A stretch of 44,658 bases of DNA. Origin: Clostridia bacterium (GTDB taxonomy: Bacteria > Bacillota > Clostridia > Christensenellales > Borkfalkiaceae). The stretch is from assembly GCA_021204625.1 (NCBI GenBank), contig JAJPZA010000047.1:1-44658 (forward strand). Reading direction: 5' to 3'. The notes below the pieces were generated by a model. That model made no database searches, was not told the origin of the DNA, and saw only the letters and a list, made by a program, of their open reading frames with translations. Numbering within the stretch: the stretch's first letter is position 1; each line of letters begins with the position of its first letter. A program made the translations under genes and the position numbers. Positions 18,058-26,863 of this stretch are shown here, piece by piece.

Positions 18058-20412
18058 TCATTTAAGGGTGGCGAATGTGACGCCTTTCTCGCCCTCGCCG
18101 TACACGCCGTCCCTGAAGCTCTTTACGCGCCTGTCATGGCGCAGGGAATTCTGGATGGAATTGCGAAGCTTTCCCGTGCCTACTCCGTGGATTATTTTGA
18201 CCTCTTCAAGGTTGTCCAGAACTGCCCGATCTATGAAGTTGTTCACTTCCTGCAGTGCCTCCTCCACGTTCAATCCGATGACGTTGATCTCAAGGACGGG
18301 CTGCTGGCGGCCGAACTTTTTGACTATCTTCACATCCTGCGGCTTCTGGGCAGGGCCGGAGTCCGCAACCTTGAGGTCCGAGAGCTTCACGAATGTCTTG
18401 ACCCCGCCGAACTGGACTTCAACCTCTCCGTTCCTGCGCATGGAAAGAACCTGGGCGGTGCAGTCGAATTTCTCAATATATACCTTGGAACCGGGCTTTA
18501 TGTTCTCCTTTGTCGCCGGCCTGTAATCGGTCTGCCTGGGGATCTCCTCATGGACGTCTGCGTCCACGGTCTCAAGCTTGTTCTTTATGGTGCGGGCCTT
18601 GATAAGGTCTGCCTCGGTGACCACTTCCTGCTTGAAGATCTCCTCGATCTCGTCCAGGAGCTCCTTTGCCTCCTCGGTCTTTTCCGAGACTATCCTCTTG
18701 GTCTCCGAGCGGGCGTTGCGGGCTATGGCCTCGCGCTCCTTGTTGAGCTTCTCTATTCCCTTGTTGACCTCATCCCTTTTCTGCTCCAGCTCCAGGCGGA
18801 TCTTTTGGTTCTCCGCAAGGACTTTCTCAGATTCCACACGGACCTCTTCCATCTGGCGGGCCATGTTCTCAAAGTCCCTGCCCTCATCCGACAGGAAGTT
18901 TACGGCGTCTTCCAGGATGGCATCATCCAGGCCGAGGCGCTTGCAGATGGCCAGGGCGTTGGACGCTCCGGGCAGGCCTATCTTGATGCTGTACAGCGGC
19001 ATCAGGGTTGAGGGGTCAAATTCCATGGAGGCATTCTCAATGCCCTCAGTATTGTAGGCAAATTCCTTGAGGGGCGTGAAGTGAGTCGTTATGATACCGC
19101 AGGAGCCGCAGGAAAGAAGCTTCTTTACGACGGCCTTGGCAATGGCCTGCCCTTCGTCCGGATTGGTCCCCCCGCCAAGCTCGTCCAAAAGAACGAGGCT
19201 TGAGGAGCTTGCCATGTTGCAGATGTCCACGACATGGGTCATGTGGGATGAGAATGTGGAAAGAGATTCCTCTATGCTCTGGCTGTCTCCGATGTCGCAG
19301 AAGACGTCCTGGAAGACGGCAATCTCGCTTCCGTACGCCGCCGGGATGAAGAGCCCGCAGCAGGCCATGAGACAGAAAAGCCCGACCATCTTCAAGGTCA
19401 CGGTTTTGCCTCCCGTGTTGGCTCCGGAGAGAAGCAGGAAGCTGTATTTGGCGCCGATCTCAAGCGAGACGGGAACCACCTTGTTCTTGTCTATGAGCGG
19501 GTGCCGCCCCTGTATGATGTTGACGTATCCTCGCTGATTTATCCTCGGCTGGACCCCTCTGATTGTGTATGAGTACTCTGCTAAAGCTAAATTTGCGTCA
19601 AATTTGGCAAGAATTACTATGTCATTGAGAAGTTTTCCGCCGATTTTGCCAATCCGCTTGGAGAGATCCTTCAGGATGGCCTCCACTTCTGCCTTCTCGT
19701 CCGAGACGAGGGTAATGAGCTCATTGTTGAGCTCCAGCACGTATTCCGGCTCTATGAAATAGGTGGCTCCGGACTTGGACCTGTCATGAACGAAGCCCTT
19801 CACCTTCCCTCTGTTCTCTGCCTTCACGGGGATGACGTAGCGGTCATTCCGGATGGTGACAATCGGGTCCTGCAGATACTCGGCGTAGCTGCCGGTAATA
19901 TATTCGGAGAGCGTGGATCGTATGCGCTCATTTAGCGAGCGGATCTTGGAACGGATGGAATAGAGCTTGTCGCTGGCCGTGTCGAACAGTGAATCCTGGG
20001 ACTGGATCTTTGCGGCGATGTCCAGCTCAAGGTTATGGTCATAGAAAAGGTTGGCGGTCAGAGCTCTCACGTGCGGGATCCCCTCCAGCCTCTCCGTCCC
20101 GCGGGCTGCCTCCCTTGCGGACGCTATCAGTCTGGCCACTTCAAGAATCTCGCCGCACGACAAAGCGGAGCCCTTGATGGCTCTGGACACCGGCTCCTCC
20201 ACATCCCCGAACTCGTACACCTTTCCGAATCCGTCCTTGAAAAGAAGCCTGTCGCACTCCGCCGTCATCTCCAGCCGCTCCTTAACCTCTTCTATATCAG
20301 AAGAAGGCTCCAGGGCTTCCACGATACGGCTTCCCTGCTTTAAGGATGCGTACCCGGCCGCAGCTGAGAGAATCTTGTTGATTTCCAGTCTTTCCGTGTA
20401 TCTTTTATCCAT
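18058..20412 (-). CDS. mutS2: MutS2 (ribosome-associated/endonuclease MutS2)
   Basis: LLSGANTGGKTVTLKMVGL Walker A, LLDELGGGTNPDEGQAIA, C-terminal Smr domain EINVIGLNVEEALQEVNNFIDRAVLDNLEEVKIIHGVGTGKLRNSI. Confidence 0.97.
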   Translation of the reverse strand: MDKRYTERLEINKILSAAAGYASLKQGSRIVEALEPSSDIEEVKERLEMTAECDRLLFKDGFGKVYEFGDVEEPVSRAIKGSALSCGEILEVARLIASAREAARGTERLEGIPHVRALTANLFYDHNLELDIAAKIQSQDSLFDTASDKLYSIRSKIRSLNERIRSTLSEYITGSYAEYLQDPIVTIRNDRYVIPVKAENRGKVKGFVHDRSKSGATYFIEPEYVLELNNELITLVSDEKAEVEAILKDLSKRIGKIGGKLLNDIVILAKFDANLALAEYSYTIRGVQPRINQRGYVNIIQGRHPLIDKNKVVPVSLEIGAKYSFLLLSGANTGGKTVTLKMVGLFCLMACCGLFIPAAYGSEIAVFQDVFCDIGDSQSIEESLSTFSSHMTHVVDICNMASSSSLVLLDELGGGTNPDEGQAIAKAVVKKLLSCGSCGIITTHFTPLKEFAYNTEGIENASMEFDPSTLMPLYSIKIGLPGASNALAICKRLGLDDAILEDAVNFLSDEGRDFENMARQMEEVRVESEKVLAENQKIRLELEQKRDEVNKGIEKLNKEREAIARNARSETKRIVSEKTEEAKELLDEIEEIFKQEVVTEADLIKARTIKNKLETVDADVHEEIPRQTDYRPATKENIKPGSKVYIEKFDCTAQVLSMRRNGEVEVQFGGVKTFVKLSDLKVADSGPAQKPQDVKIVKKFGRQQPVLEINVIGLNVEEALQEVNNFIDRAVLDNLEEVKIIHGVGTGKLRNSIQNSLRHDRRVKSFRDGVYGEGEKGVTFATLK

Positions 20413-20573
20413 TCCTTCCTGTTAAGCGCGCATCATCTGCACGCAGGCAAATATAATTCCACAAGCGTGGCTGTAATCTTTTTTTGGCAAAGCCAGTTTG
20501 TCTGGTCCGGTCCAAAGGATTCCGGCCGGCTGGATGCCGGCATGTCTGCGGCCCCGGGCAGCGGTCCCATGAA

Positions 20574-22799
20574 TCATCTGGTCGGGAGCTTCGTGTGTCC
20601 TTCCGTGGTATCCGTCCGTTTGTACAGGTTCTTGGGTGTCATTCCGGAGGAAAGCAGTTTCATCTCTTCCTCCGCATTGCCGTATGTGAAGTCATACAGC
20701 CTGGAGCAGGGGCCGAACTCACCGGCGAGGTCCCTGTAATTATACAGCTCGAAATGGCATTCCGCGGTCCTGTATCTAAGCAGCCGGAAGGTCCTGTCCT
20801 GCTCGTCCGTGAGTCCGTAGAATCCGAGCTTGCTGCATGAGGAGCAGTTGCGGCCCAGCGGGCAGTATACAAGGTCCATGAGCTTTAGGTTTCCGGCTGT
20901 CAGACAGAAGCATTTCTCCGTGGCAATCCCGGCGGCCTCCTCATTTGTAAGCTCCTTGGAAAGTGTAATATATTCCGCTGTTTCGGATACGGACTGAACG
21001 GCTATCCTGTTGGTTATATTGAACCCGGGCCCGGCGAAAAGCTTGGTGCCGAGCTCTTTGGCAAGCTCTGATCCGAAAGTCCCTTCGCAGAAAACTCCGT
21101 TGAAACGGCCGGCGTTAAAAGCGCGTTTTGCAAGCTCTATATCCTTTGCGGACATGTATGCCGGAATGTAGAGATATGTATCTTTGCGGCCGGGCAAACA
21201 ACGGACTTTGCTGTAATCCGCAGGCTTTACAACCGCGATGTCCGCAGATATTGAGGCATAATCCTCTGAATCCCTGCATAGCACCGCCGTTTTTATGCCG
21301 CTGCCGGCAATTTTCCCGGGCTCGAACTCCGGAATCCGCAGGGCTGATCCGTCCAATGGTCTGCGCCTTAAGGTTGTAATTTCGGTGTAAAATTCTGAAA
21401 AAACGCTGCGGCGGAACTCGTTTATTGCGGACCATGGCATGAAGACGCCGTCTGTCTCAATGTCCCCGAAGGAGACGTTGAAGGGCAATGTGTCCGTCTT
21501 TAAAAACGCGCTCCGGATGTCCTGATCCGTAAGGGGCTTGTTCTGCGCGGGCTCCAGGGGCTCCGCAGACTCAAACTCTTGGCCGTTAACGGATACTCTG
21601 GCCTTCCGGCCGGCCATGAAGGATGCAGAGATTTTGACTTCTTTCTTCCTTCTTGCGGAAAGGAGGCGCCTGTTCAGGGGAATGTCCGTTGTGATGTACA
21701 CGTCATCCCCGGAGCGTATCGGGGCCTGGGTTGAGATGATGCATCCCTTGCCGTTTCTGGTGACTCCGCAGTATGCTCCTCCGCCAATTTCCTTGCCGTC
21801 TCTAAGGATCTTGAATCCGTCCCCCTTCAAAAGAGTCTCATCCGATTCCACAACGGGACGGAGCACTCCGCGGAAGGATTTGAACCTGATCTTGCCTACA
21901 TATTCGCCCATATTGCCCTGAATGTCGCTGGATATGAAATCCTTGGGCTGGCCTTGGGACAGGCCCTTTGTATAGTTGCCGCGGTTGTAGGTGCGCTTGA
22001 GGTCTGAGAGAAGCCGGGGCGTGATTTCCTTTCCGTCCAGGATAGCCCTGTAATAGTTGACGGCAGCCGCCACGTATTCAGGACGGCGCAGACGGCCTTC
22101 TATCTTGAAGGACTTGACGCCGAGGTCTATGAGCTTTTGGATATCCGGTCCTAAGGAAAGGTCTGCAAGGGACAGCCTATACGCTGGCTCCATCTTATCC
22201 CGGACGCCCAGGGTGTATATCTGCCGGCAGGGCTGTTTGCACATTCCCCTGTTTCCGCTGTATCCGCCTAGAAAGGATGAGAAATAGCACTGGCCGGAGA
22301 AGCACGTGCAGAGGGCTCCCTGTATGAAGCATTCCGCATCTATCTCTTTTGCTATCTCCGCAATGTCCTCCACAGGGGTCTCGCGGGCCAGAATTACTCT
22401 GGAAAAGCCCATTTTTTTAGCAAGCCTTGCGCCGTATGCGTTGCAGACGCCTGCCTGGGTTGAGAGATGAAGCTCTATCTCCGGGCACCTTTCATGGATG
22501 AATCTGCCGAGCCAGATGTCCTGCAGAATGAGGGCGTCCGCCCCCAGGTTCCAGGCGTATATGACGGAGCGCATGAACTGTTCCAGCTCGCCGTCCTTTA
22601 CGAAGGTGTTGAGAGCGACATAGACCTTCACGCCGAAAACGCGGGCGTACTCCAAAACCCTGCGGAAGGATTCGTCATCCATTCCGGCAGACTTTCTGGC
22701 GGAGAATTCCGGAAGCCCGAGATACAGGGCGTCCGCTCCGGAATTTATGGCTGCCATCGCGCTTTCAAGGCTCCCGGCGGGAGCCAGCAACTCGCTCAT
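20574..22799 (-). CDS. U32 family peptidase / RlhA-like with DUF3656
   Basis: MSELLAPAGSLESAMAAINSGADALYLGLPEFSAR, CFSGQCYFSSFLGGYSGNRGMCKQPCRQ. Confidence 0.92.
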   Translation of the reverse strand: MSELLAPAGSLESAMAAINSGADALYLGLPEFSARKSAGMDDESFRRVLEYARVFGVKVYVALNTFVKDGELEQFMRSVIYAWNLGADALILQDIWLGRFIHERCPEIELHLSTQAGVCNAYGARLAKKMGFSRVILARETPVEDIAEIAKEIDAECFIQGALCTCFSGQCYFSSFLGGYSGNRGMCKQPCRQIYTLGVRDKMEPAYRLSLADLSLGPDIQKLIDLGVKSFKIEGRLRRPEYVAAAVNYYRAILDGKEITPRLLSDLKRTYNRGNYTKGLSQGQPKDFISSDIQGNMGEYVGKIRFKSFRGVLRPVVESDETLLKGDGFKILRDGKEIGGGAYCGVTRNGKGCIISTQAPIRSGDDVYITTDIPLNRRLLSARRKKEVKISASFMAGRKARVSVNGQEFESAEPLEPAQNKPLTDQDIRSAFLKTDTLPFNVSFGDIETDGVFMPWSAINEFRRSVFSEFYTEITTLRRRPLDGSALRIPEFEPGKIAGSGIKTAVLCRDSEDYASISADIAVVKPADYSKVRCLPGRKDTYLYIPAYMSAKDIELAKRAFNAGRFNGVFCEGTFGSELAKELGTKLFAGPGFNITNRIAVQSVSETAEYITLSKELTNEEAAGIATEKCFCLTAGNLKLMDLVYCPLGRNCSSCSKLGFYGLTDEQDRTFRLLRYRTAECHFELYNYRDLAGEFGPCSRLYDFTYGNAEEEMKLLSSGMTPKNLYKRTDTTEGHTKLPTR

Positions 22800-23735
22800 C
22801 TACTCTTTTCTCAACCCGTACTCTCTTATGATTCTCCCCACAGCGCCTTCGTTGTTCGTGACCGTCACAATGTCCGCTGCATCCTTTATCTTCTGGACTG
22901 CGTTCCCGACGGCAACGCCAAGGCCTGCCGCCTCTATCATGGTAAGGTCATTGAGCTGGTCCCCGCAGGCTATGGTCTTCTCCATCGGAATTCCGTAATG
23001 GCCGGCAAGCCATTTAAGGGCCGTGCCCTTGTGGTCATTCATGGGAGAGACTTCCACAAGGCATCCCGCGCTGCAGGTGATGTCAAACCTGTCCCCGAGC
23101 CTTTCCTTCATTATTTCATACACTGCCTGCTGCTCCGCGTTGGTTACCATTACGGTTATCTTTTCGCAGAACATGTTATGAGCTGCAACATAGTCGGACA
23201 TGAGGCCTTCTATGGAAATGCCGTAAACACCCGTGGCCTGCTGGTAGTACATCCTGTACGGATTGTCATCTGCCACGTTGGAATAAAAATTGTCGCCGGA
23301 GTAGGCGTTCATCTTCAGGCCGTACTCCTCAAGGATCTTGCATGAGTAAACGGTTTCCTCACAGGTGAGCCCGCCGTGATGAATCATCTCCCCGGTCTCG
23401 ATGTCTGCAATGACCGTTCCCTGGTATGCCACCACGATGCCCTTGAGGCCGATCTCGCGGACCCGGGGAAGAATGGACCGGAGCATCCTGCCGGTGCAGA
23501 CGGCGAAGATTCCTCCGGCATCCACGTACTCGTTTATGGCGTCCACGACGTCCTGCGGCACATGATGCTCATTATTGGCAAGCGTCTCGTCAAAATCCGA
23601 GACAATAAGCTCATAATTCACGTTCTTCAATCCCGTCTTCCTCCTGTAGAAAAGAAACGTCACATATGCAGCCGTTTTTGGCCGGGCCAACAGGTATTTA
23701 TGCCTCGCATAATACTGCTGAAATAATGCAAACAA
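22800..23735 (-). CDS. HAD superfamily (Cof-type) hydrolase; true start may be GTG at 23621
   Basis: LIVSDFDETLANNEHHVP, CTGRMLRSI, ACGDQLNDLTMIEAAGLGVAVGNA. Confidence 0.88.
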   Translation of the reverse strand: MFALFQQYYARHKYLLARPKTAAYVTFLFYRRKTGLKNVNYELIVSDFDETLANNEHHVPQDVVDAINEYVDAGGIFAVCTGRMLRSILPRVREIGLKGIVVAYQGTVIADIETGEMIHHGGLTCEETVYSCKILEEYGLKMNAYSGDNFYSNVADDNPYRMYYQQATGVYGISIEGLMSDYVAAHNMFCEKITVMVTNAEQQAVYEIMKERLGDRFDITCSAGCLVEVSPMNDHKGTALKWLAGHYGIPMEKTIACGDQLNDLTMIEAAGLGVAVGNAVQKIKDAADIVTVTNNEGAVGRIIREYGLRKE

Positions 23736-23761
23736 TGCGAATTTAATAGCAATTTTGAGAA

Positions 23762-25573
23762 TCAGAGGCTGTTCTCCAGGTAATCCTTGATCTTCCCGGC
23801 GAGGGACACCGAGATGCCCTCCACCTTCGCGATGTCCTCCACGGAGGCGTTCATGATGCTGTCCAGCGAGCCGAATTTTTCCAGGAGCGCGTTGCGCTTC
23901 ACGGGGCCAATGCCGTCTATCTCCATAAGGACGCTCTGAAGGTTGCGTTTGGAATGAAGGCTCCGGAAATAGGTTATGGCGAACCTGTGTGCCTCGTCCC
24001 GGATTCGCTGGAGCATCTGAAGGGCGTATTCGTTGTGCGGGATTTTTATGGAGTCCTTGCCGTTCTCCGTGAAGATCTCCTCTTCCTTCTTCGCAAGCGA
24101 TATGAGCTCTATGTCATCAATGCCCATCTCGTCGAAGACCTCGCGGACAGCCGACAGCTGCCCTTTGCCTCCGTCTATGATAATGAGGTCCGGCTTTGGA
24201 AATCTGGCCTCTTCCTCTGTCCCAAGCTTTGAGAGCCTGCGCACGAGGACCTCGTGCATTGAGGCGAAATCATTCGCCCCCTCTACAGTCTTTATCTTGA
24301 ACCTTCTGTAGCTGGACCTCTCCGCTTCGCCGTCCACAAAGACCACCATTGAGGCAACCTTGTCCACGCCGGAGACGTTGGAGATATCGAAGCACTCCAT
24401 GCGCCTCGGATACTTCTTCAGTCCCAGAAGCTCCTGGAGCTTGCAGCAGGCGTTAATGGTCATATCATCCTTGTGCTTTATCTTATCCACGGCCTTGTCC
24501 AGATACTCTTTGGCATTGTCCGTTGCCATCTTCAGAAGCCTTGCCTTGTCCCCCTGCTTGGCGAGCGTTATGTCAACGCTCTTTCCGTGAGTTTCCCTGA
24601 AGTATTTGGTAAGAAGGTCCTTTTCGCAGAATTCCGGAACGATGAGCTCCGACGGAATTTCATGGCCGGAGTAATACTGGATGATGAAACTGGTAAGGGC
24701 CTCGCTGTCATCCATGTTGGCACCCTCCAGGGCATAATTCCATCCGCCCTGCATGATGCCCTTGCGGGTTATGAGGATTCCGGCCACGGAGTACAGGCCG
24801 TTCGTGGCGTATCCTATGATATCCGCGTCTATGTATCTGTTGAGGGAAGTTATCCTTCTGTCCTCCAGCTTGGAGAGCATCCCCAGCTTGTTCTTATAGT
24901 CCAGGGCCAGCTCAAAGTTCTCATTTTCGGCGGCGGCCATCATCTTCTGGGTCAGGAGCTGTTCTGCCTCCTTGTAATCCCCGTCCAGGAACTGCATGGC
25001 TTTCTGCACCCGGACGGCATAATCCTCTTTGGAGATTTTGCCGGCGCACGGAGCCCCGCACCTTCCTATATGGTAATTTAAGCATTCCCTTCTGTTGCCC
25101 GCGGCGGTCGGCGTGCTGCACAGCCTGACGCTGAACGTAAGCTGGACGGTGTCCAGGATATCCTTTACGTTTATGCCGCCCATGAAGGGCCCGTAATATT
25201 TGGAGCCGTCCTTCTTAAGCTTGCGTGTTACGGTGAAGTTCGGGAAGTCTTCCTTCAGCGCCACCTTTATATAGGGGTATGTCTTGTCATCCTTTAAAAG
25301 GATGTTATATTTCGGCTTGTATTTTTTAATTAAGTTGTTCTCAAGGGCCAGGGCCGAGATCTCGGACTCGGTTATGATATAGTTGAAGTCCGCAATGTTC
25401 TCCACCATCTTCATGACCTTTTCAGGCTTGGGGCTGTTGTGGAAATACTGGCGCACTCTGTTCTTCAAAACCCTTGCTTTGCCCACATATATGACATTGC
25501 CGAACTTGTCCAGCATGATATACACGCCGGGATTGTCCGGTAAAAGCTTCAGTTTTTCCTGAATAATGTCCAT
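23762..25573 (-). CDS. uvrC: Excinuclease ABC subunit C
   Basis: LPDNPGVYIMLDKFGNVIYVGKA, GIY-YIG domain, RMECFDISNVSG, LIIIDGGKGQLSAV, C-terminal HhH. Confidence 0.98.
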   Translation of the reverse strand: MDIIQEKLKLLPDNPGVYIMLDKFGNVIYVGKARVLKNRVRQYFHNSPKPEKVMKMVENIADFNYIITESEISALALENNLIKKYKPKYNILLKDDKTYPYIKVALKEDFPNFTVTRKLKKDGSKYYGPFMGGINVKDILDTVQLTFSVRLCSTPTAAGNRRECLNYHIGRCGAPCAGKISKEDYAVRVQKAMQFLDGDYKEAEQLLTQKMMAAAENENFELALDYKNKLGMLSKLEDRRITSLNRYIDADIIGYATNGLYSVAGILITRKGIMQGGWNYALEGANMDDSEALTSFIIQYYSGHEIPSELIVPEFCEKDLLTKYFRETHGKSVDITLAKQGDKARLLKMATDNAKEYLDKAVDKIKHKDDMTINACCKLQELLGLKKYPRRMECFDISNVSGVDKVASMVVFVDGEAERSSYRRFKIKTVEGANDFASMHEVLVRRLSKLGTEEEARFPKPDLIIIDGGKGQLSAVREVFDEMGIDDIELISLAKKEEEIFTENGKDSIKIPHNEYALQMLQRIRDEAHRFAITYFRSLHSKRNLQSVLMEIDGIGPVKRNALLEKFGSLDSIMNASVEDIAKVEGISVSLAGKIKDYLENSL

Positions 25574-25691
25574 ATATATTCTGCGGATTTAATAATTAGG
25601 ATTATGGCAGGCCATTGAAGGCCGCATGGGAAAGCAAGGCACAGGGCTTAAAGAAAATCCCCCGGATTTGGACGGAAAGGAGCTAAGGGCT

Positions 25692-25919
25692 TTAGAACCT
25701 GGAGGCCACCTCTTCAATTCCGGTTACGGTGAAGCCGGCTCTTTCCACGGCTTCGCGGATTTCATCATCCGAGACGGGCTCGCGCGAGCGGACCACTGCC
25801 ATGTTCTTCTTGAACTTGACGTCGCAGTTCACCACGTTCCTGCAGGCTGAGATGGCATTCTCCGCCCGCTTGGCGCATTTGTCGCAGCACATCCCGTCAA
25901 TATAGACATTCTTCTTCAT
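25692..25919 (-). CDS. HMA-domain copper chaperone-like protein
   Basis: MKKNVYIDGMCCDKCAKRAENAISACRNV...; CxxC in GMCCDKC. Confidence 0.88.
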   Translation of the reverse strand: MKKNVYIDGMCCDKCAKRAENAISACRNVVNCDVKFKKNMAVVRSREPVSDDEIREAVERAGFTVTGIEEVASRF

Positions 25920-26152
25920 ACGGATTTCTCCTCACACCGTCCGCCGCCCAGGCAATTCTGAGTGGCGAACATGATAAAGTTATTGCAAGATATAGTCCTG
26001 GTCCGGCACAGAGTCCGGAAAAAATTGCAGGATATAGCCCGGGTCCGGCACAGAGGCCGGAAAAAAATGCAGGATATAGCCCGGGTCCGGCACAGAGGCC
26101 GGGAAAAAAACGGAAAAAACCGGGTCCGGATCTGTATCAGGAGCCTGGGCAA
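25916..26152 (-). CDS. Candidate Cys-rich repeat ORF translationally coupled to the HMA gene (speculative)
   Basis: SRPLCRTRAISCIFFRPLCRTRAISCNFFRTLCRTRTISCNN; stop overlaps the downstream ATG (ATGA). Confidence 0.3.
   Translation of the reverse strand: MPRLLIQIRTRFFPFFSRPLCRTRAISCIFFRPLCRTRAISCNFFRTLCRTRTISCNNFIMFATQNCLGGGRCEEKSV
25983..26108. repeat. 42-bp tandem repeat x3
   Basis: Units at 25983, 26025 and 26067: ttgca[a/g]gatatag[t/c]cc[t/g]ggtccggcacagag[t/g]ccggaaaaaa. Confidence 0.92.
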
Positions 26153-26182
26153 AGCCAGATAAAGGCCGGCGGCAGGACCGGA

Positions 26183-26431
26183 TCAGTATACGTCCTCAAA
26201 ACTTAGGACTTTGAAGCCGGTGCCCTCTATGGTCTTCTTGACCTCTTCTATGTTTATGAACCCTACAAAGTATACGTCCACATAAGACCCCTTCTTGCTT
26301 TCAACATTCACATATGTAACGTTCCTGCATTTGCAGAGAGCCTGCGTGATGCGCATGGCGTACGTTTTGACCGGCGGAGCATTTAGAAAAAACCTCTTCC
26401 TGTTCTCGGTTCTGCTTCTTTTCCCTAACAT
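26183..26431 (-). CDS. HMA-like small protein lacking CxxC
   Basis: VKTYAMRITQALCKCRNVTYVNVESKKGSYVDVYFVGFINIEEVKKTIEGTGFKVLSFEDVY; ferredoxin-like HMA pattern without the metal motif. Confidence 0.6.
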   Translation of the reverse strand: MLGKRSRTENRKRFFLNAPPVKTYAMRITQALCKCRNVTYVNVESKKGSYVDVYFVGFINIEEVKKTIEGTGFKVLSFEDVY

Positions 26432-26653
26432 ATCTTCTCCCTTCTGTTCACTGATTGTTCAGATAAATGCTGCAGACGGACCGGCCGGAGCCGGAGGTCA
26501 TTCTGGGTCCTTCAGAATTGTGACGTTAAGCCCGCAATCCGGATCCTCAATCAATTTTCAGGACTTTGCATCCTGCCGGGCAGCACACCGGATAATTTCA
26601 TCATCCGGAAGAGCATCCCACTCACCGCAGCGGCATGCGCTGCCGGCGGACGG

Positions 26654-26863
26654 TCAGGCTATCTTTGTCACCTTATATCCGGCATCCTCAACGGCCCTGG
26701 ATATCTCGTCATCGGAAACGGGCTTTGTAAAGGAGATCTCAGCGGTTCCCTTTTCCAGGTTCACTTTCACGCCCTCAATATTCTTGCATCCGGCAATGGC
26801 ACTGGCCACATTCATCATGCAGTGCTGGCACATCATGCCTTCCACGAATACGGTCTTTTTCAT
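26654..26863 (-). CDS. copZ: Copper chaperone CopZ-like HMA protein
   Basis: MKKTVFVEGMMCQHCMMNVASAIAGCKNIEGVKVNLEKGTAEISFTKPVSDDEISRAVEDAGYKV. Confidence 0.9.
   Translation of the reverse strand: MKKTVFVEGMMCQHCMMNVASAIAGCKNIEGVKVNLEKGTAEISFTKPVSDDEISRAVEDAGYKVTKIA

Noticed and set aside
25983-26108. CRISPR-like or REP array
   Set aside because: 42-bp units are contiguous without spacers; better described as a tandem repeat in frame with an ORF.
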